Numbered from the stretch's first letter, positions 53,015 through 63,770 are shown. The stretch: DNA of 64,000 nucleotides from Ceratopteris richardii (GCA_020310875.1 CM035417.1:102484647-102548646), one strand, 5' to 3'. Numbers and translations: made by a program. The notes: generated from the sequence alone by a model not told the origin.

Positions 53015-53245
53015 TGTTGGAGTTAGACGTCTGCGGAAGCACGTGAACAGCACAAGGAAGAGGAAGAAGCTTGGAGCACAACACACAAGACTGAAATGTA
53101 TTACTAGAGAATGTACAAAGATGAGTAGCCCATTAGGGCAATAGGCGTATATACAAGCCGGGGGAAAAAAACCTCCTAAAGAGGGAAAAAAGTGCCCCGG
53201 CGGTCCTAGAGTGTTCACACACATCACTACCTAAATATATCAACA
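53015..53245 (-). repeat. 5' LTR of element C
   Basis: 231 bp, two substitutions from 48088-48318 (positions equivalent to CGC/CGT and GGT/GGC). Confidence 0.96.
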
Positions 53246-53250
53246 ACTGG

Positions 53251-53584
53251 CAATACCTCCTGCGCGATACCAGACGCTGTTCTTGTCACTCCGCGATACT
53301 GAATCAGATTTCTTAAGTTTTGAGAGGTTTTCAAGCACGTTTCTTCAGCGCTTTTGCTCTGAGCACCCTTAGCACCTATTCCTCACAGCCGCAAGTGAAA
53401 TACGAAGTGAATGTAGTGGCAAAAATGGAAAAAAATCAGAGAATGTGAAGAGGGAAGAAGATGGTGATGATGGTGAAGATGAAGAAGGAGAAAAACTCAG
53501 AAACTGAACTGAAAATGGTGATTTTTTACCTTCCAACGTCGCTACTCTACGTCTTACCGTCACACGCTCGTCCTCCAAGCTCTC
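53251..53584 (-). other. Outer leader of element H
   Basis: Between copia C and the primer site. Includes two last array cores, then a TTC/ATC-rich tract (53440-53510) that on the minus strand reads as a Ser/Pro-rich 69-codon frame (53578-53369) with an ATG soon after the primer site. I regard that frame as uncertain. Confidence 0.6.
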
Positions 53585-53602
53585 TCCCCGGCAACGGCGC
53601 CA
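53585..53602 (-). other. Primer-binding site of element H
   Basis: TGGCGCCGTTGCCGGGGA on the minus strand, seven bases inside the 5' LTR end. It differs from the Met-type sites of the copia elements here. Confidence 0.93.
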
Positions 53603-53609
53603 AATTTGG

Positions 53610-54236
53610 TGTCAGTCTAGCACAATGGTGAGTACCAACGTGAGGAGATACACCTCATAAATGTCAATCCGTGGAGACGTGAGGACCGGTATGAAGACCA
53701 TGAGCAAGTGATGGCACAAGTGCGTGAGTGAAAGCACACAAGCATGCACACACATACACACACACGCGCACAAAGTAAGAGCAAGGAGTGGAACAATGGA
53801 AGATCTTCGATTATACAAGAGCTCTCTTACAAAGCTGAAATCTACAACAAGCTAACCTCAAAAATGAGCCCTCCAAACCCTTTTTATAGTTTTTGAGTGG
53901 TTTTGGCCCTGTCTAGACCTAGTTTCCGGCTTAGTTAAAAAATAGGTTCCAGGGCTTATGTGGGGCTCAAACGGAGTCTAAAAATTATGAAACTTGGTAG
54001 GATGGTAGTTCTAATACTCCTCAAGCTCGAGAACTCCTCGGCTTGAACAAAATGGAGTTACAAAAATGGAAAATGGTATTTACAATGGTTTTTAGTGATA
54101 ATAATCACTATTTTTATAGGGATTTCATCTGAAAATTTGACAGGTGCTTCTTGGAGCTCCCTACTTGCTCCTTCTTCTTGTGTGTCCACTTCCTTGATGC
54201 GCTTCCATGCTTTGTCCTTGACCTTGAGCTTCAACA
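53610..54236 (-). repeat. 5' LTR of element H
   Basis: 627 bp, matching 36098-36722 almost base for base. Confidence 0.96.
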
Positions 54237-54241
54237 TACAT

Positions 54242-54303
54242 GCATGCTACATGCACATTCGGATGAGATGTTAGAGAAGGTGTTTCCATATGAGTATGAG
54301 GAT
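54242..54303 (+). repeat. 5' LTR of element I, segment 2
   Basis: 62 bp between the H target duplication and copia D, ending in aggat, the target of D. Confidence 0.6.
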
Positions 54304-54534
54304 TGTTGGAGATAGACGTCTGCTGAAGCACGCGAACAGCACAAGGAAGAAGAAGAAGCTTGGAGCACAAACACACAATACTGAATGTATTACTAGAGAA
54401 TGTACAAAGATAAGTAGCCCATTAGGGCAATAGGCGTATATACAAGCCGGGGGAAAAAAACCTCCTAAAGAGGGAAAAAAGTGCCTCGGCGGTCCTAGAG
54501 TGTTCACACACATCACTACCTAAATATATCAACA
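54304..54534 (-). repeat. 3' LTR of element D
   Basis: 231 bp; followed on the minus strand side by a good polypurine tract (AAGGGGGATT, 54535-54544). Confidence 0.96.
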
Positions 54535-54544
54535 AATCCCCCTT
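54535..54544 (-). other. Polypurine tract of element D
   Basis: AAGGGGGATT on the minus strand, directly before the 3' LTR. Element C has the altered form AGGGCGGATT at the same place. Confidence 0.85.
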
Positions 54545-54608
54545 GGGAGTGATGCGGTGAACAAGGAGCTGGCACTCATGTATAAGGAAGTGCCAAGCTA
54601 TGTGGAAA

Positions 54609-55883
54609 TCACTCCACAAAAGGAAGTAAGCCCAAAGCTTTGCGGAAAGCTTCAAACTTCTCCCTAGGTAGAGCCTTCGTGAAAAGGTCTGCAATGTTCT
54701 CCTGCGTGGGCACATATGCCAAGCTGATCTCCCCAGCAGAGAACCTCTCCCTGACATAGTGATAATGCACCTCAATGTGCTTAGTGCGAGCATGGAACAC
54801 AGGGTTCCTCGCAACTGCCAATGCGCTCTGACTGTCAGTGAAGATGGTGGTGGCAGAAGACTGGCCAACACCCAAATCAGCCATAAGGCGTCTGAGCCAC
54901 ACACACTCAACAGTCGCTGTGAAAGCTTCCCTATACTCAGCCTCACAACTAGAAGTGGCCACAGTAGGCTGCTTCTTGCTCAACCAAGATATACATGAGC
55001 TACCAAGCATGAAGCAAAAACCACTGGTGGACACACGAGTGTCATAGCAACCAGCCCAATCTGAGTCAGAAAAAGCATGCAAATCTGGCGGTAGTGATCC
55101 CCCCTTGGGATAAAACAACCCACGTAGCCGAGTACCACTCAAGTAGCGAAAGATGCGCTTAACCGCTTTCCAATGCGTGACTCCTGGGCAATGCATAAAC
55201 CTGCTCATCTGTGAGACAACAAACTGAATATCTGGCCGAGTAATGCATAAGTAAATCAAGCATCCAACAGCCTGTTGATAGAGAACAGCATCAAATGCAT
55301 CTCCAACATCATGAAGACTCAATCGTAAACCTGTCTCCATAGGAGTGGCAATAGGCTTACAGTCTTCAAGGCCAAAACGCTGCAATAATGTGTCAATATA
55401 TTTCGTTTGACACAAAGCCATTCCACCATCAACGTGCATAAACTGAATGCCCAAATAGTGATGCAAATGCCCCAAATCAGACATCTCAAATGAGGCATGC
55501 AAATCAGCCTTAAAATCAGCAATATGTGTCTCAATAGGACCAGTGAGCAGCATGTCATCAACATACACAACAATGATCAGAAGCACATCATTAACACGTT
55601 TGACATATAAGGTGCTTTCAGTTGGACTCTTCTCAAAACCATGTGCAATCAGATAGGCATGTATCTTCTCATACCAAGCACGTGGTGCTTGCTTTAAACC
55701 ATATAATGCCTTCTTTAACCTGCAAACCTGGTTTTCATGCCCTTTCTGCACAAAGCCACGGGGCTGAAAAACATACACTTCTTCATGCAAGTCACCATTC
55801 AGAAATGCTGTTTTAATGTCCAACTGATGTACATTCCAACCATGATGGGCTGCAAGTGCACAAATGCTCCGAACAGTAGTCAT
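54609..55883 (-). CDS. Copia D reverse transcriptase-RNase H (424 aa open frame)
   Basis: Intact from MTTVRSICALAAHHGWNV to [49 protein letters not shown] (catalytic Asp pair), YLGIQF, then RNase H SDSDWAGCYDTRVSTSG, SCEAEYRE, TDSQSALAVARN. The ATG is only the first Met after the stop at 56001; the frame extends to 56000 with DFDETFAPT. Confidence 0.93.
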   Translation of the reverse strand: MTTVRSICALAAHHGWNVHQLDIKTAFLNGDLHEEVYVFQPRGFVQKGHENQVCRLKKALYGLKQAPRAWYEKIHAYLIAHGFEKSPTESTLYVKRVNDVLLIIVVYVDDMLLTGPIETHIADFKADLHASFEMSDLGHLHHYLGIQFMHVDGGMALCQTKYIDTLLQRFGLEDCKPIATPMETGLRLSLHDVGDAFDAVLYQQAVGCLIYLCITRPDIQFVVSQMSRFMHCPGVTHWKAVKRIFRYLSGTRLRGLFYPKGGSLPPDLHAFSDSDWAGCYDTRVSTSGFCFMLGSSCISWLSKKQPTVATSSCEAEYREAFTATVECVWLRRLMADLGVGQSSATTIFTDSQSALAVARNPVFHARTKHIEVHYHYVRERFSAGEISLAYVPTQENIADLFTKALPREKFEAFRKALGLLPFVE

Positions 55884-56000
55884 ACGGCATGTAGGTGCAA
55901 AGGTCTCATCAAAATCAATGCCTCTTTCCTGTGCATAACCCTTTGCGACAAGCCTAGCCTTATACCTGTCAACTGTACCATCAGGTTTATGCTTCAGCTT

Positions 56001-57389
56001 CTATACCCACTTAGTGCCAATGGCCTTCTTGCCAGGAGGCAAGTCACATAAAGACCATGTACCATTCTTCATTATAGCATCATATTCAGATTGCATAGCA
56101 GCCATCCAATTTTCTGAATTTCGTGCTTCATCAAAAGAAACAGGCTCATTCTCATCACAGAGACTAGATGCAGCCATAGCATAGCAATCTGATGCAAAGG
56201 AGGCACTATGAGAGCCTGAACGAGTACGATATGACAAAGGTGCATCTAATTTGCTGTCACGCAAAGTCTGCACCAGCCATTTTGGCATAGTTTTTGCCTG
56301 CTCAATATCAGCTCTCTCATCAACAAGTGCATCATGTAAATCTGCATCAGAAATGGAATGATCTGCATCATCATATGAAACCTGCAAAGGCTGAGAAGGT
56401 ACCTCATTAGGACCAGCACTAGCCTGTCCACCTGTAAAAAGAGGCATCAAAGTATCATACATGTGTTTGGAGCTAACAGATGTCTCCTTAGTACATGAAA
56501 GCAATGGGTGAATAGCATCTTCCACAAAGACAACATCACGGCTAACCAGAATGCGTTTAGTCTGTGGATGATACAGACGATAGCCTTTACTTTCAGAACT
56601 GTACCCAACAAAAATACATTTTACTGCCTTATCATCCAATTTTCTGCGATGTTGTTCAGGCACTAATGCATATGCCAAACAACCAAAAACACGCAGATGA
56701 GCAACAGATGGCTTGCGGTCATGCCAAGCCTCATATGGAGTGATAGACTGCAACGCTTTAGTGGGACACCTGTTCAGTACATATGCTGCACACATGACAG
56801 CCTCAAGCCAGGAACTATGTGGTAAAGCCTGACTTTTGACCATGCACCTCGCCATCTCCATGAGTGACCTGTTCTTTCGTTCAGCAACTCCATTCTGTTG
56901 AGGTGTATACGGCACTGTACACTGGTGTTTTATCCCACGTTCAGCCATAAATGCATTAAAATCTGAAGACATATATTCCCCCCCTTGATCAGAACGGAGG
57001 GTGCCCATTTTACATGCTGATAGATTTTCAGCCAAAACCAAAAACTGTTTGAAGCACATGAACACTTCGGACTTTGCTTTGAGTGGATATACCCATGCAT
57101 GCCTGGAAAAATCATCAATGAAAGTCACGAAGTAAAGATAGTTTCCAAAAGAACGTGTCTGCATACGACCACATACATCACTATGAACAAGCTGCAATTT
57201 TTGAGTAGCCCGAATTGAACCATCTTTTGGAAATGAGGAATGTTGCATTTTGCCCAAAATACAGCCTTCACAAACATGTTTTCCAGGTGCCTCAAGTTTG
57301 GGCAAAGAGGACACCATTTTAGATTTCTGCAGGCGTAACAAACTAGCAAAATTCAGATGACCAAAGCATGCATGCCAAAGCTTTGCATC
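56001..57389 (-). CDS. Copia D integrase segment
   Basis: Open from just after TAA 57392-57390 to TAG 56003-56001. HVCEGCILGKM, VHSDVCGRM, FIDDFSRHAWVYPL (first Asp present), [26 protein letters not shown], then the C-terminal KCIFVGYSSES region. SDQGG replaces the SDRGG of C. It ends at the same GTKWV-TAG as C. Confidence 0.9.
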   Translation of the reverse strand, partial: DAKLWHACFGHLNFASLLRLQKSKMVSSLPKLEAPGKHVCEGCILGKMQHSSFPKDGSIRATQKLQLVHSDVCGRMQTRSFGNYLYFVTFIDDFSRHAWVYPLKAKSEVFMCFKQFLVLAENLSACKMGTLRSDQGGEYMSSDFNAFMAERGIKHQCTVPYTPQQNGVAERKNRSLMEMARCMVKSQALPHSSWLEAVMCAAYVLNRCPTKALQSITPYEAWHDRKPSVAHLRVFGCLAYALVPEQHRRKLDDKAVKCIFVGYSSESKGYRLYHPQTKRILVSRDVVFVEDAIHPLLSCTKETSVSSKHMYDTLMPLFTGGQASAGPNEVPSQPLQVSYDDADHSISDADLHDALVDERADIEQAKTMPKWLVQTLRDSKLDAPLSYRTRSGSHSASFASDCYAMAASSLCDENEPVSFDEARNSENWMAAMQSEYDAIMKNGTWSLCDLPPGKKAIGTKWV

Positions 57390-58861
57390 TTACATAGTCT
57401 GAGAATCATGAACTGCACATGCCAAATTATTCACAGATCTTTGATAGTCTATGAGCTTATACAGCCCACGACATAAAATGCCAGAAGCAATAATCACATC
57501 GCCATTTGAGAGATCATGGACTGTACACCTGTCATCAACGAATTTCACAACCAAGCCAATCTTGGCTAATGCAGAAACTGATAACAGGTTCTTTTTGATC
57601 CCTGGCACAAATAAAGCATCTGACAAAGTGAAAGAACTACCATCAGCAGTAGTCAGAATGATCTTACCAACTCCCATAACAGGATAAGAGGAGTTATTGG
57701 CGCATGATAGGGGCAGGCTCGAGTGAAGAGAAGAAACTGCGCTGCGAGGTAATATGTTTGGTCGCTCCACTGTCAAAGTACCAAACATCTGAGTCTACTA
57801 CAGACATGCACTGATCATGAGAAGATGGGTCAAAACTGAAGACAGTAGTAATCGCCCATTCTTCTTCCTGCACAAGATTTGCAGACTCTGTTTTTGGTGT
57901 AGAGGCCTCTGCAACAACCATTCCAGCCTCTTTCTTCTTTGCCTCTTTAGCAGCCAGTTTTGGACAGTTCTTTATAATGTGATCATTTCCTTTATAGTAC
58001 TTGCAGAATAATTTCTGCTTTTCTGATTTCTTCTCATCTTTATCCTGGTTCTTCGATTGTGCAGCATTTGCAGATTTTTGCTTACTAGTAGAAGAGCTCC
58101 ATTTTCCTTTGCCCTTCTGACTAGCCAGGAAAGCTTGATCTGCAACACGCATAATGGACCTGTTCTGCCTGGACTGATCTTCCTGCAATAGAACAGAGAC
58201 TAATTCCTCAAATGACAAGGCATTCAGATTGCCTTTCATCATCAACCGAAGAGTAGAGGCAAAACTCTGATATGAATCAGGAAGACCATTCAGAACGGTC
58301 TGCACAAGTGAGCTATCTGGTATAACCTCATCAGCAGAAATCAATTGTTCCTTCAGGTCTTTGATCTTTGTAAGAAAACTATCCATAGAATCACCTTCAT
58401 TCATGTGCTCACTCTCCAACTGTTTTCGGAGGTAAGCAAATCGAGCCTCATTCCTAGCCTGGTACAAAGTGGTAAGTGTATCCCAAGCATCCTTTGCTAT
58501 TCTGCAAGAGCGAATGTGAGGAATAATGGCACGTTTGACAGACAAAGCTATCAATGCATGTGCCTGGGCATCTCTGCCATCCCCAACGAATCTGCTCTGC
58601 AGTAGGTGCAACAGAAACAGCAGCACGAACAGGAATATGCGGAATATCATCTTCGACACCATCTTCATCAGCTCCAACACCTGTATTTGCAGTACCTGTC
58701 GTTACAGGTGTAACAGGACGTCTTTCAACACCCTGCACAATGTTCCACAATCCTTTTGCAACCAGTACATGTCGCATCATATAAGCCCATAATGGGTAGT
58801 TGGTACCATCCAACTTATCCTCAACAGCCAACATACGGAATACATCACTACTTTCAGCCAT
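57390..58861 (-). pseudogene. Copia D gag-protease pseudogene
   Basis: MAESSDVFRMLAVEDKLDG start at 58861. The frame breaks near 58582 at CATCCCC (C has one fewer C). Gag then continues open (58680-57694) through UBN2 and CKYYKGNDHIIKNC, where the second Cys of the zinc knuckle is Tyr as in B. After FDSGATKHIT a 14-bp deletion shifts frame again. The last segment stops at TAA 57392-57390. Confidence 0.9.
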
Positions 58862-59203
58862 GGCCGGTGACTAAAATACCTTGATGCAGAAAATTGACTG
58901 TATCTCAAAAAGTTGAGCAGAACCGCCCAGATGAGTTCTGCTAGACCTATAGCAGACTTCGAGACGCTTAAACTGGCGAACAGAAACTGGTATATACCTT
59001 TGGCACAAAAGGACGAAATAGCCTGCACAAGCGCTGCAATAGTGCGTTCGGAGGCCGAAACGAGCTCAGATCGCGATTTCGGCACCACAGAGCGAAGCCG
59101 TTTTGATCTTGGAAACACCCTGAGTATGCTCACCAAATTTCGTGCAAATCTAAGACTGCAAACGGAGGAGTGTCGACGGCGCCCTAGAAGAAGCGACGAC
59201 CTG

Positions 59204-59216
59204 CTCTGATACCAAT
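59204..59216 (-). other. Primer-binding site of element D
   Basis: ATTGGTATCAGAG on the minus strand, matching the initiator-Met tRNA complement. Confidence 0.88.
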
Positions 59217-59447
59217 TGTTGGAGATAGACGTCTGCTGAAGCACGCGAACAGCACAAGGAAGAAGAAGAAGCTTGGAGCACAAACACACAATACTGAATG
59301 TATTACTAGAGAATGTACAAAGATAAGTAGCCCATTAGGGCAATCGGCGTATATACAAGCCGGGGGAAAAAAACCTCCTAAAGAGGGAAAAAAGTGCCCC
59401 GACGGTCCTAGAGTGTTCACACACATCACTACCTAAATATATCAACA
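59217..59447 (-). repeat. 5' LTR of element D
   Basis: 231 bp, three substitutions from 54304-54534. Confidence 0.96.
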
Positions 59448-59452
59448 AGGAT

Positions 59453-59978
59453 ATCTATCAGCAACATGTTAGCATTCTATGCTAATTCTGTAAGTATGTG
59501 ATCTTTCACACACACATCTGATTTAGGGTCTTCCATAGCCTAAAATCAGATTAGGGTTTGCTGAATATCAGTTTCACACTGATCCATCCTCTTTCTATCA
59601 CTCATATACACTCTTCTACAACCTATCAGGTCATACATCTCATACATATTCAGATTTCTATCCCTACATCTGACTATTCTTGTAAATTCTGTACATACAC
59701 TCTTCCATCTATTTCTGTTCACATAGAGTGGTTGAGATTTTGACTCCCACATTGTAAATTGACATTTTTATATATGATAGTGTGAGTAAGCAGTGGCTTA
59801 TGTAACACTTTACACATGTCTAATCTTTCTCTATCTTTGTCTCATCATTTGTATGATTAAGTGTGGTATGTTCATGTTTTTTCAATATTGGAAGATTGCT
59901 GAAATTTGTGTTGTAGATCCTGGATCTATGGAACTATGGACCTATGGTATTAGTTATGGGCCTACCTAATTTCCAACA
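59453..59978 (+). repeat. 5' LTR of element I, segment 3
   Basis: Continues the LTR after copia D and ends TAATTTCCAACA. Rich in CTATC/TCATAC pyrimidine phrases. Confidence 0.62.
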
Positions 59979-59980
59979 TT

Positions 59981-59992
59981 TGGTATTAGAGC
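59981..59992 (+). other. Primer-binding site of element I
   Basis: TGGTATTAGAGC, one mismatch from the initiator-Met complement, two bases after the LTR end. Confidence 0.82.
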
Positions 59993-62900
59993 TTCCAGGC
60001 TCCTAAACTCCCAAGTTCCCAGAATCCCAAGTTTACAACATATGATTTACAAGAATCTTCTAACATTTGACATTTGACATATACACTTAATCTAGATGAG
60101 TAGAGATTTGAGAATTAGACAATTCAGTCACATGTTTACTCATTAGTGTGGAAGTATGAAGTTGATGATCTGTTAACAGCCGAATAGTTTTGGAAGAGTA
60201 TGAAAATACTTTACAAAAGTATTGTTTGAAGTCCAAGACTTGACAAAGAGAAGGCTACTTCAAATTCAAGCAAAAACAACGGTTTGGAGAAGATGAAGGA
60301 ACCAGATCAACATCAAATCACAGGTATTAGTTTCTACTATCAGATTATCATTTGCAGGTCATATCTTAGAAGAGCAGTTATGAAGAGATTTGAAGGATTG
60401 AAGAAGTGCTTTTATACGCTTTCATTCTTTGAAAGTAAAAGCATTAGCTACATCAAAACAAGTATCTAGAGGTTGTTCTTGACAGTTTTGATAAATCTCT
60501 TTCATGACAAGAAAGCTCATCTAAGAAGACAAATTTGGAGATGAGATGAGTTTTGTTTTCAGCCAACCTTGTCTTGTAAGTTGGTTGGAAGTTTTTTATC
60601 TAGGTACAGAATTTGATTAAGTACACTAGAGAGGTAATTCAGCATTCAACCAAAAGATTGGTGAATTCAATCATATCAGTCACATTTGAAGTAGAGTTTT
60701 GATTCAGAGATATGAGGAGATGGTAAAACATGATTCTATGTTCACTTCCATTTGTATACCATGTTTGTTTTGTCTCTTACTCTTAGCACTAGAGGAATAG
60801 AAAAATTCATTAGAAGAAGTTAAGAATGCTTGCTACTTCAAAATGAAGAAAACAAAAGGTATGGAAGATAAGTTTGAAGATGTTGACATCATTAGGTGGA
60901 AGAAAGATGTAGAAGAAGAAAGTCCAACATTTCCAAAGGGAAAGTAAGACTTCCTTTTCTCTTATATTTTCCATATACTTTTCCTACTTTTATCCTCTAC
61001 ATCCAAAGACAAGTCTACGAGAACATCTTGTGTGAAGAAAATAGTCTAAAGAAGAAGCAGTTTCTTGTTTTGCATTACACTTGGTCATGTTTTAGTAGGT
61101 TTTGACAAAGAATTGCATTGAGAGAAAGAAAAGTAGCAGATATATGTTTTAACTCATTTGTGTATGAGCTATGTTTTAGTTGAAGCTTTTGAGTAGGCAG
61201 CTTATATGTTCCCTCAAAGAATTCTTGGAGAGTCAATACAGAGCTACTTGGTATATGACAAGCTGCAGAAAAGTATTTTTCTTCTTTACCTAACTCTTGA
61301 GGTAAAAGAGTGTTTGTAGCAGATGTTGAAGACTTGGAGTGAGGTTTTTATTTGGAAAAGGTACCTCATATTCTGTATATTCAAAAAATTCAGAAGTTTT
61401 TCAGGATAATTTTTGAATTTGCAGGAAAATTATGAAATTTCAGTATTTTCAGAAAACTCAGTATTTTCAGAAAATTTCAGAAATTTCAATATTTTGAGAA
61501 AATTCAAAAACTAAAAAAATTAAAAAATTCAAAAAATTCAAGAAAATTCAGATTTTTGTGTTGTACCAGTCAGTTAAAGAATTTACTTTCTATAATTGTC
61601 TTGATTTTTGGATACATGCTTGTATTAAAAAAGGTGTTCTATCAGATCCTATCACTTGATTGAGAAGTGGAGTTAGCCAAAAGAAATTCAAACAAATACT
61701 ATCAGATTTCACCCGGGAAGAATATGAAGATATGAAGTATCAACTTGCAGCTTTTGGAGTTCTCAAGGTGAGAGTTTGTCCACTTATGTTTCAAGTAGGA
61801 GTTGCAGATTCTTGGGAAGGATTTGGTTAAAGAAAATTTTTACGACTTTTTGTGAGAAGCATGGACACTTAGAGACATTCAGGTATCAAATCAAACATTC
61901 ATTCATAAAGGTTTGATGAGAGCAGATTCTACACAGGTATTTTGTTAGAGAGATCTTGATAGATCTTGAATGATCTTGAGTATTTATACATCAGTGGTCT
62001 ATCCTTTGTTTAAAAAGTTCTTAGCATTGGAAGAAGTAAGTCAAAGATTTAGATTCTATCAGATTTGTGTAGCAGATAAAAAGAAGAAGATACTTGTTAT
62101 GTTGCAAAAGATTTTGGATCCTAAAATTTTGTTTCAGATACAGCTATTGATCACCGAAGATCAGATTTATTGAAAGAAGGAAGACATTCCAGATTTCATA
62201 AAATCTGATATAATTTGAAGAATTCTGGATACTAGTGTTAAATCATCCATGGGATGATGAAACATGAAGACTTATTTTCAACCATATGTAAAAGAAATTA
62301 AAAGAATGCAGAGTCATACCTACAGGTGTATTCCTATAGGCTATATCAGGTATTCCTATATTTCCTTTGTTAGTTTCTCTTTATGTTCCAGCTTTGAAAG
62401 AAGAAGGAAGAAGGAGAATGTCTGGAGAAACTTCCTGTTACGTGTTCCTGTTTAGGAGAAAGTTCCAGAGTTCTATTGCAGAGAAGCTTGATGTTTCAGA
62501 GAGGTATGTTACTTATGAGGTGTGCACATTTAGTTTATACCAGATTATGAAGGAAAGAGGTACGAAGGACTTACAGATAGAACAAGGATGTAGATAAGAT
62601 GACATCATAGATATGAAATTTTGATGAGACTCATGAGTTGAGCTGAGTTGATTTGAGTTCAGTTAGAGATGAACCAGCTAGTGTTCATAATACACTAAGT
62701 TGTGAGTTGTCAATCACAAGTCCCAGAATTCAGTTTCTGATTTTGTTTAGTGTATTTATATGACACAACAGAAATACATTGAGAAACCTTTCTTAAGGTA
62801 AATGCAAATATGTGGATCCTAGTGTATTTTTTATAGGTTTGAGAAAACTTATTTCACGAGATAGCAGATTCAGAGTCAAGTCATGTTATATATGTTGACA

Positions 62901-63130
62901 AGCAGTGATTGTGTGATGTATGCTAACACTATTGGATATTTAGTTTGCATATTTTCTCAGGTATTATGGTTCATATTCAGCAAATTCAGATTTTTGAAGT
63001 TTGAAGAAAGTCAAATTCAGTTTTGAAGAAGACTTTTGAAGAAAAGGTTTGAAGGTCAATTCGGGAGTACAAGTTTGAAGTAAGTTTATGACAGTTTGCA
63101 GATGAATGAAGTTACATATCCAGTTCAGTT
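59993..63130 (+). other. Internal region of element I, no recognisable gene
   Basis: 3.1 kb. Short open frames (60284-60469, 60896-61105, 61970-62173, 62264-62597) show no Gag or Pol motifs. 61380-61560 is an A/T-rich run of AAATTCAGAAA-like phrases. It may be a strongly decayed gag-pol or a large non-coding (LARD-like) internal domain. Confidence 0.5.
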
Positions 63131-63342
63131 GAACAAGTAGCTGGCGTCATGTATAAGGAAGTGCCAAACTATGTGGAAATCACTCCACAAAAGGAAGTAA
63201 GCCCAAAGCTTTGCGGAAAGCTTTGGTGAACATGTAGCTGGTGTGGTGAACAAGTAGCTGGCGTCATGTATAAGGAAGTGCCAAACTATGTGGAAATCAC
63301 TCCACAAAAGGAAGTAAGCCCAAAGCTTTGCGGAAAGCTTCA
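63131..63342 (-). repeat. 117-bp tandem duplication at the truncated end of E
   Basis: GAACAAGTAGCTGGCGTCAT begins at 63131 and again at 63248, each followed by the same copia 3' coding end through GCGGAAAGCTT. Both copies lack the LTR. Confidence 0.9.
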
Positions 63343-63770
63343 AACTTCTCCCTAGGCAGAGCCTTCATGAAAAGGTCTGCAATGTTCTCTTGCGTGGGCA
63401 CATATGCCAAGCTGATCTCCCCAACAGAGAACCTCTCCTTGACATAATGATAATGCACCTCAATGTGCTTAGTGTGAGCATGGAACACAGGGTTCCTCGC
63501 AACTGCCAATGCGCTCTGACTGTCAGTGAAGATGGTGCTGGCAGAAGACTGACCAACACCCAAATAAGCCATAAGGCGTCTGAGCCACACACACTCAATA
63601 GTAGCTGTATAAGCTGCCCTATACTCAGCCTCACAACTGGAAGTGGCCACAGTAGATTGCTTCTTGCTCAACCAAGATATACATGAGCTACCAAGCATGA
63701 AGCAAAAGCCACTAGCAGACACACGAGTGTCATAGCAACCAGCCCAATCAGAGTCAGAAAAAGCATGCAA
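63297..63770 (-). pseudogene. Copia E RNase H fragment (157 aa)
   Basis: HAFSDSDWAGCYDTRVSASG, SCEAEYRAAYTATIECVWL, TDSQSALAVARNPVFHAH, ending LGLLPFVE. RNase H degrades the RNA of the RNA-DNA hybrid. The first Met follows an in-frame TAA, so this is the tail of a larger polyprotein. Confidence 0.88.

Larger units (their letters stand above)
48088..53245 (-). mobile_element. Element C: young Ty1/copia nested in the H leader
   Basis: 5158 bp; both LTRs are 231 bp and differ at two positions; TSD actgg (48083-48087, 53246-53250). Gag-pol starts at 52659 and runs as three long open segments. A one-base T insertion near 50893 shifts the frame in integrase, and TAG codons lie at 49785 and 49056. 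Otherwise complete through RNase H. Confidence 0.96.
36098..54236 (-). mobile_element. Element H: Ty3/gypsy retrotransposon with unusual Pol, hosting copia C
   Basis: 18.1 kb in place, about 13.0 kb without nested C. LTRs of 625 and 627 bp differ by about 5 substitutions and one CA unit; TSD is tacat (36093-36097, 54237-54241). The primer site TGGCGCCGTTGCCGGGGA is the kind used by plant Athila/Tat-type elements. Order is 5' LTR, leader with CGATACGATACC array (holding C), Gag, protease, RT, RNase H, integrase with doubled zinc module, second protease-like domain and basic repeat tail, ~1 kb 3' region, polypurine tract, 3' LTR. The protease-RT-RNase H-integrase order is Ty3/gypsy. Confidence 0.96.
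54304..59447 (-). mobile_element. Element D: young Ty1/copia in the LTR of element I
   Basis: 5144 bp, LTRs of 231 bp with three differences, TSD aggat (54299-54303, 59448-59452). Same family as C but a separate subline (LTR TGTTGGAGATAGACG versus TGTTGGAGTTAGACG). Gag is frame-shifted by an extra C near 58582, a 14-bp deletion near 57708 disrupts the protease region, stops lie at 57390 and 56001; RT-RNase H is fully open. Confidence 0.96.
35196..63130 (+). mobile_element. Element I: older LTR element split by H and D
   Basis: The 5' LTR starts TGTTGGAAAT at 35196 and ends ATTTCCAACA at 59978, a perfect 10-bp inverted pair. Removing H (36098-54236 plus one TSD) and D (54304-59447 plus one TSD) leaves an LTR of about 1490 bp, followed two bases later by a Met-type primer site. 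About 3.1 kb of internal DNA follows, without recognisable genes. No 3' LTR is in the window; E begins at 63131. Confidence 0.68.

Noticed and set aside
54242..54303. Exon-like frame joining across the D insertion (59453 side)
   Set aside because: A short frame can be read through the reconstructed site, but upstream it meets a stop and it has no similarity; the LTR explanation fits better.
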